64,000 bases of DNA from JAJCYL01 sp965206015. Its GTDB lineage: Bacteria; Bacteroidota; Bacteroidia; Cytophagales; Cyclobacteriaceae. Both the position numbers and the translations under genes were made by a program. Below, piece after piece: positions 26,920-36,446 of this stretch (its first letter is position 1; each line of letters opens with the position of its first letter). The stretch spans positions 434,001-498,000 of the forward strand of contig CBDBIW010000015.1 of the NCBI GenBank assembly GCA_965206015.1, given 5' to 3'. The notes below the pieces were generated by a model. The model was not told the origin of the DNA. It saw only the letters and a program-made list of their open reading frames with translations, and did no database searches.

Positions 26920-27921
26920 ATGGGAAATTTTTCTAACTTGAATTGACACAGGACAAGTTGTCAATCCTAAGTATACGGCCGTTTTGGTCGTTAAATGGGC
27001 TTATCATTTCTTTTTGCTGTTCGTCGATTTATTTTAGTTAGAAAAACTGGCCAAGGAAATCAAAGTTCATTTTACTCGGCATTGATGAATTTGCTTTACT
27101 CTGAATTACAACATTTTATAATGGAAAAACTAGACCAATTATTGAAGCATCTGAAGATCATAAGTAATTTATTCTATATCGTTGAGGGACTTAATGAAAG
27201 AAAACGAGGAGCTTCGGAATGCTTTAAAACCGATATTGGAAGTATTGGAAGGGAAGTACTGAAGAGCTTTCACTCATTTTAAAGTTACTAATTTGAACCA
27301 CTTAGAAAAAAATGATCAAATAATTGGGTGCATTGGCTAAATCCAAAAGAACGGAACCGAAATCACCATACTTGGAATCCCTTTTAATTAACCAGACAGC
27401 AAGTGACATTATGCTAACTGAGAAAGTAACGCTCCCTACAATTTTGATAGTCTCGGAATAGTCAGACGGAACATATTGAAATCCATAAATGAATGCCAGG
27501 AGCAAAAATATGATCCCCAGAGGTCAAGAAAAATGCTGGGAAGTTCTTTTGATTTCTATAAAATTTACAGACTTCAACAAAGTACCGCGTAAATCTCATT
27601 ACCAATTACCGCTCCACAGCTTTTACAAACCTATAGTTTACTCGAATTTTCCCTCCACAAAAAGAACAGAAAATAAGTTGTCTTTGACGGGGCGTTCATC
27701 GCCTTTCCTGCGAGTTTTTTTAACCCCCTAACTTCGGTAAAGTCAATCGTGACAATACGAAGCTATCTATTAAGGAATCAGTAGATGCCGAATGCTCTTT
27801 AGTGACTAAGTTACACAAATACTTCGATAAAAGCGTTAGAGCGGAAGTTTACCAGGTAAAGGATAAAGTAGCAGCAATGAAATTTATGACCAACATACGC
27901 TTTAGTGCGGCAATAACCTGA
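26920..27921. other. 1-kb stretch of gene relics, no convincing complete gene
   Basis: The plus-strand ORF at 26995-27282 has no recognisable motif and its leader part looks like read-through; a sub-frame MEKLDQLLKHLKIISNL may be real but is too short to judge. A plus-strand frame ending with TGA at 27921 (KLSIKESVDAECSLVTKLHKY...) has coding-like composition and is probably the end of a lost gene. The one conserved-looking small frame, minus strand 27302-27505, is listed separately. Confidence 0.5.
27302..27505 (-). CDS. Small hydrophobic protein, possibly a fragment
   Basis: About 67 residues with two hydrophobic segments (LLLAFIYGFQYV and VGSVTFSVSIMSLAVWLI) separated by a short polar loop, ending NYLIIFF. 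There is no ATG; the frame opens after a TGA just upstream and could start at TTG. Layout suggests a two-helix membrane protein or the C-terminus of a larger one. Function unknown. Confidence 0.35.
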   Translation of the reverse strand: MLLAFIYGFQYVPSDYSETIKIVGSVTFSVSIMSLAVWLIKRDSKYGDFGSVLLDLANAPNYLIIFF

Positions 27922-28386
27922 TTACCAGGTAGCACTCTTCATATTACGAACCGCCCTCATTACATCTTTTTGACTTATTTGCCCAACCAGTTTACCAAAT
28001 TTGTCAATAACCGGTAATCTTCGCAAACGGAGGTTTAGAAAAGTTTGTCCAACTTCAAATACATTCGTGCCCGGACCAATAGTCATCACATTTGTAGACA
28101 TATGATCTTTTACCTTTCCCGCAAGAATTGGAATATTGTCATACTTGCCTTTAACAATTTCTTTCAGGCAATCACCTTCTGAAATGACACCTACTACCTC
28201 ATTTTTATCATTTACTACCGGAGCTCCCGAAATCTTATTATTTAGTAATTTGTCTATTACCTCATATATCGGTTGATCTGGTTTGAAGGTAATGAGCCTG
28301 GTTGACATCCAGTCAGAAACTAAAACCAGTTGATTATTGGACTCTTTTGCTTTGTCGATAACTGCACCTTGATAGCTTTTAACCAT
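27922..28386 (-). CDS. Tandem CBS-domain protein
   Basis: A 154-residue protein made of two CBS domains. CBS1 (about residues 25-80) has VSDWMSTRLITFKPDQPIYE and ISGAPVVNDKNEVVGVISEGDCLK; CBS2 (about 90-150) has VKDHMSTNVMTIGPGTNVFE and RRLPVIDKFGKLVGQISQKDVMRAV. Such Bateman modules bind adenine nucleotides or related ligands and regulate partner proteins. It stands alone, so the partner is unknown. A 17-bp tandem duplication lies just upstream in its presumed 5' untranslated region. Confidence 0.9.
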   Translation of the reverse strand: MVKSYQGAVIDKAKESNNQLVLVSDWMSTRLITFKPDQPIYEVIDKLLNNKISGAPVVNDKNEVVGVISEGDCLKEIVKGKYDNIPILAGKVKDHMSTNVMTIGPGTNVFEVGQTFLNLRLRRLPVIDKFGKLVGQISQKDVMRAVRNMKSATW

Positions 28387-28394
28387 AGTTGGGA

Positions 28395-28428
28395 ATTTAT
28401 GAGTGGATATAATTTATGAGTGGATATA
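28395..28428. repeat. 17-bp perfect tandem duplication upstream of the CBS gene
   Basis: ATTTATGAGTGGATATA occurs at 28395-28411 and again at 28412-28428, 9 bases before the minus-strand start codon of the CBS-domain gene, so it may change the leader or promoter spacing. Confidence 0.92.
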
Positions 28429-28740
28429 ATTTACTTAATTCGAGCATATTAAGCAAATTCCAACAGATTAACTCTCAAGATACAAGAACAACCCAGTACA
28501 TTATTGAGACAGTTGCCCCAATTTTTAATAGAAACGGCTACTGAAATCAGCACAATGACTTATGCCGTGCGCATCATTGCAATGATTGAAGGCAGTGTAT
28601 ATTATGACATTCACATTAAATGATGATTCTTATATGCTTGATATAATGGATCATATTGATAAAATTTGTTTCATCGTGGATTAGGCTGTAAATGGATGCC
28701 AGTTGAATGCCTCATTAAATACTATTAATTTCAATCTTTT

Positions 28741-29484
28741 ATGGAAATACTAGGAATTGATATTGGAGGCTCTGGCATTAAAGGAGCAATAGTTGACACC
28801 ACTAAAGGAATACTTTTAACTGAAAGGCAACGGATTGCTACTCCTCAACCGGCAACACCTGCAGCCATTATTGACACTGTCGATGAGATCATTGATTTCT
28901 TCAATTGGAACGCTCCCGTAGGATGTGGCTTCCCAGCCGCTATTGTAGACGAAGTTGTAATGACAGCTTCCAATATCGATAAGGATTGGCTTGGTAAAAA
29001 TGCCTCGGTTGAGATCACTAAAAATACAGATTGCCCGGCTCATCTTTTAAACGACGTTGATGCTGCGGGAGTTGCGGAGGTTACTTATGGAACTGGAAAG
29101 GGAGTAATGGGCACAGTAATTATGGTAGCGGCTGGAACAGGAATTGGTTCGGCTGTTTTCCGTGACGGTGAACTAATCCCTAACACTGAATTGGGACATT
29201 TGAAAATGCATGGAGACATTGCTGAGAAATACGCCGCTAACGCTGCTCGCAAAAGGGAAGAATTGAATTGGGCAGAATGGGGAAGTCGTTTCAATGAATA
29301 CCTCAATCACCTTGATTTTCTATTCTGGCCGGATCTATTCATTATGGGTGGCGGGATTAGTAAATACCATCAAGAGTATTTTAAGTACTTCCAACTCAGG
29401 TCAAAGATTGTACCTGCTCAAATGAAAAACGATGCAGGAATTATTGGAGCAGCATTACATGCGCAACTGAAAGAGTTTCCTTAA
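28741..29484 (+). CDS. ppgK: ROK-family polyphosphate glucokinase-like protein
   Basis: A 247-residue ROK-type sugar kinase. The first phosphate motif GIDIGGSGIKGAIVD and the sugar-site region VMVAAGTGIGSAVFRDGELIPNTELGHLKMHG match polyphosphate-dependent glucokinases rather than ATP-only ROK kinases; ELGHLKMHG carries the glucose-binding Glu/His. MGGGISKYHQ is the later adenosine/structural motif. It would phosphorylate glucose with polyphosphate and/or ATP. Its stop codon is immediately followed by the ATG of the fused kinase/PLP enzyme, so the two are almost certainly co-expressed. Confidence 0.83.
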   Translation: MEILGIDIGGSGIKGAIVDTTKGILLTERQRIATPQPATPAAIIDTVDEIIDFFNWNAPVGCGFPAAIVDEVVMTASNIDKDWLGKNASVEITKNTDCPAHLLNDVDAAGVAEVTYGTGKGVMGTVIMVAAGTGIGSAVFRDGELIPNTELGHLKMHGDIAEKYAANAARKREELNWAEWGSRFNEYLNHLDFLFWPDLFIMGGGISKYHQEYFKYFQLRSKIVPAQMKNDAGIIGAALHAQLKEFP

Positions 29485-31710
29485 ATGGAGAAGCTGGCCA
29501 GCAAATTACTTGTAAAGTATTATGGATTGTCAGGCACTCTAAAAAAGCTCAATGCCTATGCGTCTGAGAATTTTTTGGTCACGACTCAAGATGATAAATT
29601 TATCCTCAAAATTTACGTAGATCATGACAATCCGCCCTTAATCGCAGCCGAAAACGAAGTCTTAACAGCTCTTTCTTTAACTGGAAAATTTCCTGGGCTA
29701 CCAGTACCCGTTCAGGCAATTACCGGAGAATACCAGATTAATCTTGAGGAAAACGGTGTTCAGAACATTGTTCGATTATTGACATTTGTTGAAGGAACAT
29801 TTCTAGCGGAGATCGAACCGGATGAAGATACTTTTAGAAGCTTGGGAACTTACATAGCCGAACTCAATAAGCAATTACTGCTTCTCAGAAACCCTGTGAT
29901 TGAAAGTCGGAAGTATCATTGGAATATTCAGCAACTCGATTTAATTAAGGACAGGATAGTTCACATAGAAGGTGCTTTCAATCGAAACCTGGTGAGGTAT
30001 TTCATTTTGCAATACAATGAAAATGCCCGACCCATAAACTCTCTGTTGAGGCAGTCCTTATTACATAATGATTCTCACGAATGGAATATTTTAACGCATG
30101 ACAAAGTAGTTTCAGGGGCGATAGATTTTGGTGATATGGCATATGGCCCACTAGTACAGGAAATAGCTATTACCATTTGCTATGCAATGATGGCCAGCAA
30201 CGACCCCTGGAATGCAGCCTCTACCATTTTGAAAAGTTATCATCAACAGCTTCCTTTATTAAAAGAAGAAATTGAAGTTATCTATTATTACATTGTAGCA
30301 AGACTTTGTATCAGTGTATGCAACTCCGCCCATACTAAAATTAAGGATCCGGATAATGAATACATAACCATTAGTGAAAAGTCTGCCTGGAACTTGTTGC
30401 ATAAACTGCTACAATCAAACCCGGTTAAAGCTACAAACCGGTTACTAAAAGTATGTGATTTTGAGGTCACCCTGACCGACACAACCTATGACATTCAATC
30501 AAGGAATCGTTTCTTAAGTAAAGTATTGTCCCTCTCCTACACATCTCCAATAAAAATGAAGTCGGCAGCTTTTCAATATATGTATGAAACCAACGGGAAA
30601 ACTTACCTTGATTGCGCTAACAACATATTTCACGTAGGCCATGCCCATCCCAGAGTTGTTGAGGCAGCTCAAAGACAATTCGCCAAACTTAATACCAACA
30701 CCAGATACCTTTACGATGAGCTTCTTAGCTATGCAGAGAATCTGCTGAACAAATTTGATTCACGACTGAACAAAGTCTTCTTTGTGAATTCTGGCAGTGC
30801 GGCGACTGATCTTGCTCTTCGGCTGTCCAGAAATTTTACAGGAACCAACCGGACCATGGTCATGGAACATGGCTATCACGGAAATACAACTGCTGCTATT
30901 GAAGTAAGTGCTTACAAGTTCAATGGTAAAGGTGGAGCAGGAAAAAGTGACCACATCGTGATCGCTCCTCTCCCAGAGGAAGACCATAACAGCGATATTC
31001 TAAATGCCCTAAAAAAGGAGTTGGAGTCCGATAAACCTATTGGAACTTTTATTGCAGAATCCATTGTGGGATGTGGAGGTCAGGTACCCTTATCACCCAG
31101 TTACATTCAGGGGCTTCACCAAATGGTCCGACTGCAAGGTGGAGTCTGTATCGCTGATGAGGTTCAAACTGGATTTGGCAGAGTGGGAAGTCACTTCTGG
31201 GCATTTGAAACACAGGGAATATCTCCAGATATTGTAATCTTAGGCAAACCCATGGGAAACGGTCATCCTTTAGCGGCGGTAGTAACCACCAACGAGATTG
31301 CTGAGTCATTCGAAAACGGTATGGAATTTTTTAGCTCATTCGGAGGCAATCCCGTGTCTTGTGTAATTGGTCAGGCAGTTTTGGATGTTATAGAAGAAGA
31401 AGGGCTGCAAGAACATGCTCTCGATACAGGTGAGTATCTTATTGAACAACTCCGTAACATAAGTAATCAATATGGTGTGATCCGTGATATAAGAGGATCA
31501 GGGTTTTTTTTAGGTATTGAACTGTCCAATGAAAATGGGCCCGAAGCACAATTGACCACTACAGTGGTAGACAAATTGAAAGATGATGGTATACTACTTG
31601 GCATAGACGGACCCCGTCACAATGTGATTAAGTTCAAGCCCCCTATGGGCTTTAATCAGGAGAATGCGGACTTCTTGGCTGAAAGATTAAGAAGTACTCT
31701 TGAGTATTAA
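29485..31710 (+). CDS. Fusion of aminoglycoside-phosphotransferase-like kinase and class III PLP enzyme (phospho-lyase/aminotransferase)
   Basis: A 741-residue two-domain enzyme. Residues about 15-320 are an APH/choline-kinase-like domain with SLLHNDSHEWNIL (catalytic Asp/Asn block, HNDSHEWN) and GAIDFGDMAYGPLVQEIA (metal-binding DFG-like). Residues about 350-741 are a fold-type I class III enzyme: NIFHVGHAHPRVVEAAQ, VNSGSAATDLALRLSR, IADEVQTGFGRVG and ILGKPMGNGHPLAAV with PLP lysine 588. In animals the separate homologues are hydroxylysine kinase and the ethanolamine-phosphate or phosphohydroxylysine phospho-lyases, so the fusion probably phosphorylates an amino alcohol or hydroxy-amino acid and then eliminates phosphate. 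Substrate is inferred only. Confidence 0.85.
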   Translation: MEKLASKLLVKYYGLSGTLKKLNAYASENFLVTTQDDKFILKIYVDHDNPPLIAAENEVLTALSLTGKFPGLPVPVQAITGEYQINLEENGVQNIVRLLTFVEGTFLAEIEPDEDTFRSLGTYIAELNKQLLLLRNPVIESRKYHWNIQQLDLIKDRIVHIEGAFNRNLVRYFILQYNENARPINSLLRQSLLHNDSHEWNILTHDKVVSGAIDFGDMAYGPLVQEIAITICYAMMASNDPWNAASTILKSYHQQLPLLKEEIEVIYYYIVARLCISVCNSAHTKIKDPDNEYITISEKSAWNLLHKLLQSNPVKATNRLLKVCDFEVTLTDTTYDIQSRNRFLSKVLSLSYTSPIKMKSAAFQYMYETNGKTYLDCANNIFHVGHAHPRVVEAAQRQFAKLNTNTRYLYDELLSYAENLLNKFDSRLNKVFFVNSGSAATDLALRLSRNFTGTNRTMVMEHGYHGNTTAAIEVSAYKFNGKGGAGKSDHIVIAPLPEEDHNSDILNALKKELESDKPIGTFIAESIVGCGGQVPLSPSYIQGLHQMVRLQGGVCIADEVQTGFGRVGSHFWAFETQGISPDIVILGKPMGNGHPLAAVVTTNEIAESFENGMEFFSSFGGNPVSCVIGQAVLDVIEEEGLQEHALDTGEYLIEQLRNISNQYGVIRDIRGSGFFLGIELSNENGPEAQLTTTVVDKLKDDGILLGIDGPRHNVIKFKPPMGFNQENADFLAERLRSTLEY

Positions 31711-31721
31711 AAGTTAATTAC

Positions 31722-32475
31722 TCAGGATACCAAATTTCTTAACCTTACCTCAATCGTAGCATGCTCCTTGTTTACCAGTTGCTTGAACTTCTCCATGTCA
31801 TTCAACCCGTCAGTACAGAGGTACTGACTGATAGGGATAGATAATCGCTGGTTTGAATTCTGACACAGTATCGGCTGCAGGGTCTATGTCCATGGTGTAT
31901 GGTAAATTCATGCATACAAAGGCAACATCTATATTCTTCAAAGCCCTCATCTCTGGAATGTCTTCGGTATCTCCTGAAAAGTATAGTGTCTTGCCGCCCG
32001 CAGTCACAATATATCCATTACTCCTACCCTTCATATGTCTTGAATCAGCACTTTCGGGGAGGTTGTACATGGGAATTGCCTTGATGGTTATGCCTCCAGC
32101 TTTGGTTTGACTTCCATTGGATAGTACTTCAATACTTGATTTATATTTATCAGATATCTTATCCATGACTGCTTGTGGTGCTATCAATTTTGCAGTTGAA
32201 AAACCCAGGGCATCTAATGTTTCTTCGTTCAGGTGGTCTCCATGAATATCGGTGATTAGCACCATATCAGGTTTGGGGGTTCCTGTAAAAACATCGGCTC
32301 CTTCATAGGGACCAACATACACTCCCTTGCCGTTCCAACTGAAAGCCACTGTTCCATGCAAAATAGGTTGAATAACGATTTCTCCCTTGTCAGGCAGGTA
32401 TCTTATCTCCACTAAGCTCTTGGGCATTTAGTACAAGCGAAGTGACTGAAAGTGCTATAAAAAATACATATTTCA
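31722..32475 (-). pseudogene. Secreted metallo-beta-lactamase-fold hydrolase with two 4-bp duplication frameshifts
   Basis: The gene starts at 32475 with a signal peptide (MKYVFFIALSVTSLVLNAQ). At 32391-32398 the tetranucleotide CAGG is doubled and shifts the frame; removing four bases gives GDKIPDKGEIVIQPILHG. The central ORF has the metal-site block LITDIHGDHLNEE, GYIVTAGGKTLYFSGDTED and ends at YPYQ, where a second doubled tetranucleotide (ACTGACTG, 31823-31830) shifts it again; with one copy it reads YPYQYLCTDGLNDMEKFKQLV to a stop at 31722. Two independent lesions of the same kind make it non-functional. Confidence 0.88.
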
Positions 32476-32776
32476 TTTTATTCAGTTTGGAATTTATATG
32501 TTTGCCAAGGACGCACCCTACTACGACACATTGCCAGACTGGGAATCAAAAAAAGATGTTTTCAAGCCATTTGCTGATAATACTTGGGCCCGTCTTGTAA
32601 GATAGGCTTCAATACATGGGAAAATCCTGCCGAATTGGTGTCAATTGTAGATTGTTCCTTTTATTAGTCATCCTGTTTTTTTAGTCTGACTGAACTTAGT
32701 GCTCAAGGTTGGGTTCAGCAAAAAGGAAGGCTTTTTCAAGCTTGGTCATCCTATTTTAGTACGGATCATTCAATTC
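32476..32776. other. Relic of a secreted-protein gene start between two minus-strand genes
   Basis: On the plus strand an ATG at 32616 begins a hydrophobic leader (RLFLLLVILFF) that ends at a stop; a shifted frame goes on as SLTELSAQGWVQQKGRLF, which looks like a signal-peptidase site followed by a mature start. No body of the gene follows, because the molybdenum-enzyme gene ends at 32777. Interpreted as a truncated and frameshifted relic. Confidence 0.5.
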
Positions 32777-34969
32777 TTATCCCAATACTAGAGCATCATT
32801 AACAAATGGTTGATTGTACATCCTTTTGCCCGTGGCTTTTGCCAGAGCATTCATCAACGCTCCTGATATTGGAGGTAAACCGGGCTCGCCTAGTCCAGTA
32901 GGGTCAATGCCATTGTCAACAAAATGTGTCTCAATTTCAAGAGGAGCTTCAGTATGCCGGATTAATCGGTAGTTATTGAAGTTGCTCTGCTCAGGTTGTC
33001 CGTTCTTGAAGGTAATAGCACTGTACATGGAGTGACCAATACCATCGATCAGACCACCTTCGATCTGATTTTTAGCATTGCTTGGATTAACCACAATACC
33101 GCAATCCACCGCACACCAAACCTTTTTAACCTTTGGCTTGTCATTTTCCATCATCAAATCAACCACTTGAGCTACATAAGAATTGTGACAATAGTAAACA
33201 GACACACCTCTGTGCACTCCTGGTGTATTTGCGCCCCAGTTCGCTTTTTCTTTGACCAACTTGAGAACACTGGCATAGCGTACTGCATCGTAATCATTCT
33301 CTTCTCCTACTGGATCATTAATTGCTCTATCAAACAACTCTAACCTGAAATCAATTGGATCTTTGCCTGCAGCCTCGGCTACTTCGTCAAGAAATGCGGA
33401 TTCAATTCCAGCCATAAAGTTCGATCTGGGTGCTCTCCACGCACCACCTGAAATATTTGATTCCAATGTGTGATCTTCAACAAGGTAGTTATCAACAGAT
33501 CCGGCTGGGAAACGGTCTTTAAACACAGGGCTTCCATGAACTCCAGCTCCTCTAATATGCAAACCGGTTAATTTGTTATTCTTATCCAAAGCAGCCCTAT
33601 AAGTCACTTTATAGGCTGGACGGTAGGTTCCCTGAGTCATATCGTCTTCCCGGCTGTATACCATCTTAATCGGGGCACCAATTTTCTGAGAAATCACTGC
33701 CGCTTCAATGCCGAAGTGACCATATAGCCGCCGGCCAAAACCACCACCCATACGGGTCATCATGATATCAATTTTATCTTCCGGCATTCCCAAAACAACT
33801 GCTGCTGTTTTGCTTAAAAATTCGGGAGTCTGAATAGGCCCAACCAACTCCGCCCTATCTGCAGTGACATGGGCAAAGAAGTTCATAGGCTCCATTGGGT
33901 TGTGTGCCAAAAATGGAGCAGTATAGGTTTTCTCAACCACTTGTGCAGCATTTTTGAACGCAACTGAAGGGTTTCCATCCTTACGAGAAACTTCTTTAGC
34001 CTTTTTTGCAACTAAAGCAGAAAGATTCACCTCATGATCAAGGCTACTTTCCAGATCGCTATCTGGTTCCCAGGTTACATGAACCGCTTTCTTCGCTTTC
34101 ATTACTTGCCAGGTACAATTTCCAACCACCGCAATTAACTCTCTGAAAGCATTGGTATCGGACCATTGTCTTTCAGCCTCTTCAGGAACTTCGGTACTGA
34201 TAGTGATCACATCTTTGATGCCAGGCATTGCTTTGGCTTCAGTGGCGTCCATTGACTTTAGCTTCATACCAAATGCAGGTGGATGAATAATTACAGCAGT
34301 TAACATTCCCTCACGGTCAGTATCGATACCAAACAATGGCTCGCCTGTCACAATCTTAGGTGCATCTACATTCCCAACCGGAGTGCCAATAATTTTGAAA
34401 TCTTTGGGATCTTTCAATTCAATCTCCTCAGGTACGGTCATAGTGGCAGCCACTGAAGCAACCTCTCCATAACTCATGCTTTTCCCACTGCTATGGTTAA
34501 TAGTTCCTGCATTAGTAGTTAATTCTGAAACTGGAACTGACCATTCTTTCGCCGCAGCCTCCAATAGCATTCTTCGGGCTGTAGCACCTGCCATTCTAAG
34601 GCTTTGCCATCCTTGCCTGATGGATTGACTACCACCTGCCAACTGACGCGTATAATCTTTTGTATTCAAACCAGCCTGTTCCACGATCACATCCTTCCAA
34701 TCAACATCCAGTTCTTCGGCTACAATCATCGGCATAGCGGTCTTTACATTTTGACCAATTTCCGGATTTGGTGACATAATGGTCACCATTCCATTCTTTT
34801 CAATTTTTAAGTAAGCGTTGACATTGAACCATTCCTTGGGTATATCTGCAACTCTATCACCTGGCTTGCAGGAAGCCAACCAGCTAAATCCGATCATCAT
34901 ACCTCCACCACCAAGGGTTGAAGCTTTCATAAATGATCTTCTATCGTATGTAGTTTTTATTAAAGTCAT
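32777..34969 (-). CDS. Molybdopterin-dependent dehydrogenase large subunit (IorB-like), exported by Tat
   Basis: A 730-residue large subunit of the xanthine-oxidase family, closest in layout to the isoquinoline 1-oxidoreductase / aldehyde dehydrogenase beta subunits. The N-terminus (YDRRSFMKASTLGGGGMMIG) is a Tat-type signal. Cofactor and substrate blocks seen include LAGGSQSIRQGWQSLR, MTRMGGGFGRRLYGHF, GGAWRAPRSNFMAGIESAFLDE and GLGEPGLPPISGALMNALAKATG, where the Glu of GEPG is the catalytic residue. It oxidises an aldehyde or N-heterocycle; substrate not defined. It is 34 bases downstream of the [2Fe-2S] subunit gene. Confidence 0.92.
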   Translation of the reverse strand: MTLIKTTYDRRSFMKASTLGGGGMMIGFSWLASCKPGDRVADIPKEWFNVNAYLKIEKNGMVTIMSPNPEIGQNVKTAMPMIVAEELDVDWKDVIVEQAGLNTKDYTRQLAGGSQSIRQGWQSLRMAGATARRMLLEAAAKEWSVPVSELTTNAGTINHSSGKSMSYGEVASVAATMTVPEEIELKDPKDFKIIGTPVGNVDAPKIVTGEPLFGIDTDREGMLTAVIIHPPAFGMKLKSMDATEAKAMPGIKDVITISTEVPEEAERQWSDTNAFRELIAVVGNCTWQVMKAKKAVHVTWEPDSDLESSLDHEVNLSALVAKKAKEVSRKDGNPSVAFKNAAQVVEKTYTAPFLAHNPMEPMNFFAHVTADRAELVGPIQTPEFLSKTAAVVLGMPEDKIDIMMTRMGGGFGRRLYGHFGIEAAVISQKIGAPIKMVYSREDDMTQGTYRPAYKVTYRAALDKNNKLTGLHIRGAGVHGSPVFKDRFPAGSVDNYLVEDHTLESNISGGAWRAPRSNFMAGIESAFLDEVAEAAGKDPIDFRLELFDRAINDPVGEENDYDAVRYASVLKLVKEKANWGANTPGVHRGVSVYYCHNSYVAQVVDLMMENDKPKVKKVWCAVDCGIVVNPSNAKNQIEGGLIDGIGHSMYSAITFKNGQPEQSNFNNYRLIRHTEAPLEIETHFVDNGIDPTGLGEPGLPPISGALMNALAKATGKRMYNQPFVNDALVLG

Positions 34970-35003
34970 GTTAGTCTTGTTAATTGTAACAAAGGGTTGA
35001 AAA

Positions 35004-35465
35004 TCAGCTCATTTCAGCAACTGCTGTTTTTATTGCCTTTTTGATACGGATATAAGTGCCGCATCGGCAAATATTTCCATTCATTCCCCTGGCAATATCC
35101 TCATCAGTAGGGTTTGGATTTTTATCTAATAGTGAAGCTGCGTTCATGATCTGACCAGCCTGACAATAGCCACACTGAGGTACATCATGCTCAATCCATG
35201 CTTTTTGTAAGGGGTGATCGCCATTTTCAGACAAACCTTCAATTGTTGTAATCGCCTTATCTCCCACTGCCGAAACCGGCACAGAGCACGATCTAACTGC
35301 TTCGCCGTCCAGGTGAATTGTACAGGTGCCACATTGTGCAATGCCGCAGCCAAACTTTGTTCCAACCAACTTGATATGATCTCTCAATACCCACAGCATA
35401 GGAGTATCGGCGTCCACATCAACCTGCTTTATATTACCATTAATCTTTAAATTGTAATTGGCCAT
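35004..35465 (-). CDS. [2Fe-2S]-cluster subunit of molybdenum hydroxylase (IorA-like)
   Basis: A 153-residue electron-transfer subunit with the two cluster domains of the xanthine-oxidase family: plant-ferredoxin-like CGIAQCGTCTIHLDG (about residues 39-53) with a further Cys at RSCSVP, and the helical domain QCGYCQAGQIM plus GNICRCGTYIRI. It has no signal peptide and would be co-exported with the Tat-bearing large subunit. It is first of the two-gene operon. No separate FAD subunit is present, as expected for the IorAB type. Confidence 0.95.
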   Translation of the reverse strand: MANYNLKINGNIKQVDVDADTPMLWVLRDHIKLVGTKFGCGIAQCGTCTIHLDGEAVRSCSVPVSAVGDKAITTIEGLSENGDHPLQKAWIEHDVPQCGYCQAGQIMNAASLLDKNPNPTDEDIARGMNGNICRCGTYIRIKKAIKTAVAEMS

Positions 35466-35607
35466 AATGTCTCTGATAGTTAATTACTTAAAATTGCTAA
35501 ATAAAATGGACTAAATCAAGAGCTACAGTACCAATTGCAAGTATTGCAGTTCAGAAGGACTGCAAGGAAGCTCAGATATTGAGAAAGACAAGTTGACTTT
35601 TAATTGA

Positions 35608-36062
35608 AATGACAATCTATTCGTGCAATATTTGTTATCAATCAAATTCCATAATCATAAAATATACCCTCCTGGCTATCCTGATATTGTTATATTCAAT
35701 AAATGCTTTTTATCAAACTAAATGCTTTTTGTCAAGCTGATTTCAAGGGAGAATATGAAAGTAAGGCGATCTATTTAGATGGCAAATGTTTCGCGGTCTT
35801 AGAATATTAAAGGGAGGCCAATCCCTGACTAAAAGCAATTTGAACCTGATTTTCTACGTTTCAATAATTCTGCCTTAGAATACACCCTGTCTGAAAAATA
35901 TCACAAAACCGGACTATGGGCCTACTTAGCAGGAACTGCAACTTATGTAGCTGGTGTATTTGTTATTTCGGATAATAATGCAACCGGTACAGGTATGTTG
36001 GCAGGCGGTGTTGGGCTTTGGTTTTTTCCATTAGCAAAGGGGTTTAAATCAGGCAATCATTT
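35608..36062 (+). pseudogene. Small secreted/membrane protein gene broken by a 19-bp tandem duplication
   Basis: From an ATG at 35608 a signal-like segment (TLLAILILLYSINAF) runs into the duplicated 19-bp unit at 35701-35738 and stops. With one unit it continues as INAFCQADFKGEYESKAIYLDGKCFAVLEY. After more lesions a frame from about 35839 gives FEPDFLRFNNSALEYTLSEKYHKTG and a hydrophobic stretch LWAYLAGTATYVAGVFVIS, then GMLAGGVGLWFFPLAKGFK. No family recognised. The end is fused to the cupin relic. Confidence 0.65.
35701..35738. repeat. 19-bp tandem duplication inside a signal-peptide region
   Basis: AAATGCTTTTTATCAAACT (35701-35719) and AAATGCTTTTTGTCAAGCT (35720-35738), two mismatches. 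Collapsing to one copy restores a sensible signal peptide and mature start. Confidence 0.85.
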
Positions 36063-36446
36063 TTCAATGGAGACAGAAACTATTGTACCAGCATTTATTT
36101 TCTGCTTACTTCTGATAACTTTTCTGCTTTTCACCGCATTAAGCAAGATGAAATTTGGAATTTCTACACTGAATCACCATTGTATATTCATGTGATGGAC
36201 ATTGAGGGACATTATATACGTCATGAGTTGGAAATGAATCTTGAATCTGGTCAGGAACCACAATTTATAGTATCAGCTAACTCATGGTTTGCCTCAAGTG
36301 TTAAGAATCCAGACTCCTACTCTCTAGTCGGTTGCACTGTCGCTCTCGGGTTTGATTTTAATGATTTTGAACTGGGGGAAAGAAAGGAGTTAACACAGCA
36401 TTATCCCATGCATGAAGTGCTCATTAAGCACTTAACCCGTCACTAA
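36063..36446 (+). pseudogene. Cupin_5 (DUF985) protein lacking its N-terminus
   Basis: The frame reads FFNGDRNYCTSIYFLLTSDNF, FHRIKQDEIWNFYTES, PLYIHVMDIEGHY, PQFIVSANSWFASSV and YSLVGCTVALGFDFNDFELG, the core barrel and C-terminal blocks of the cupin_5 family. The first 40-50 residues of the family are missing and replaced by the end of the preceding relic in another frame, indicating a deletion junction near 36060. No start codon serves the fragment except the internal one at 36180, which would drop half the barrel. Confidence 0.8.
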
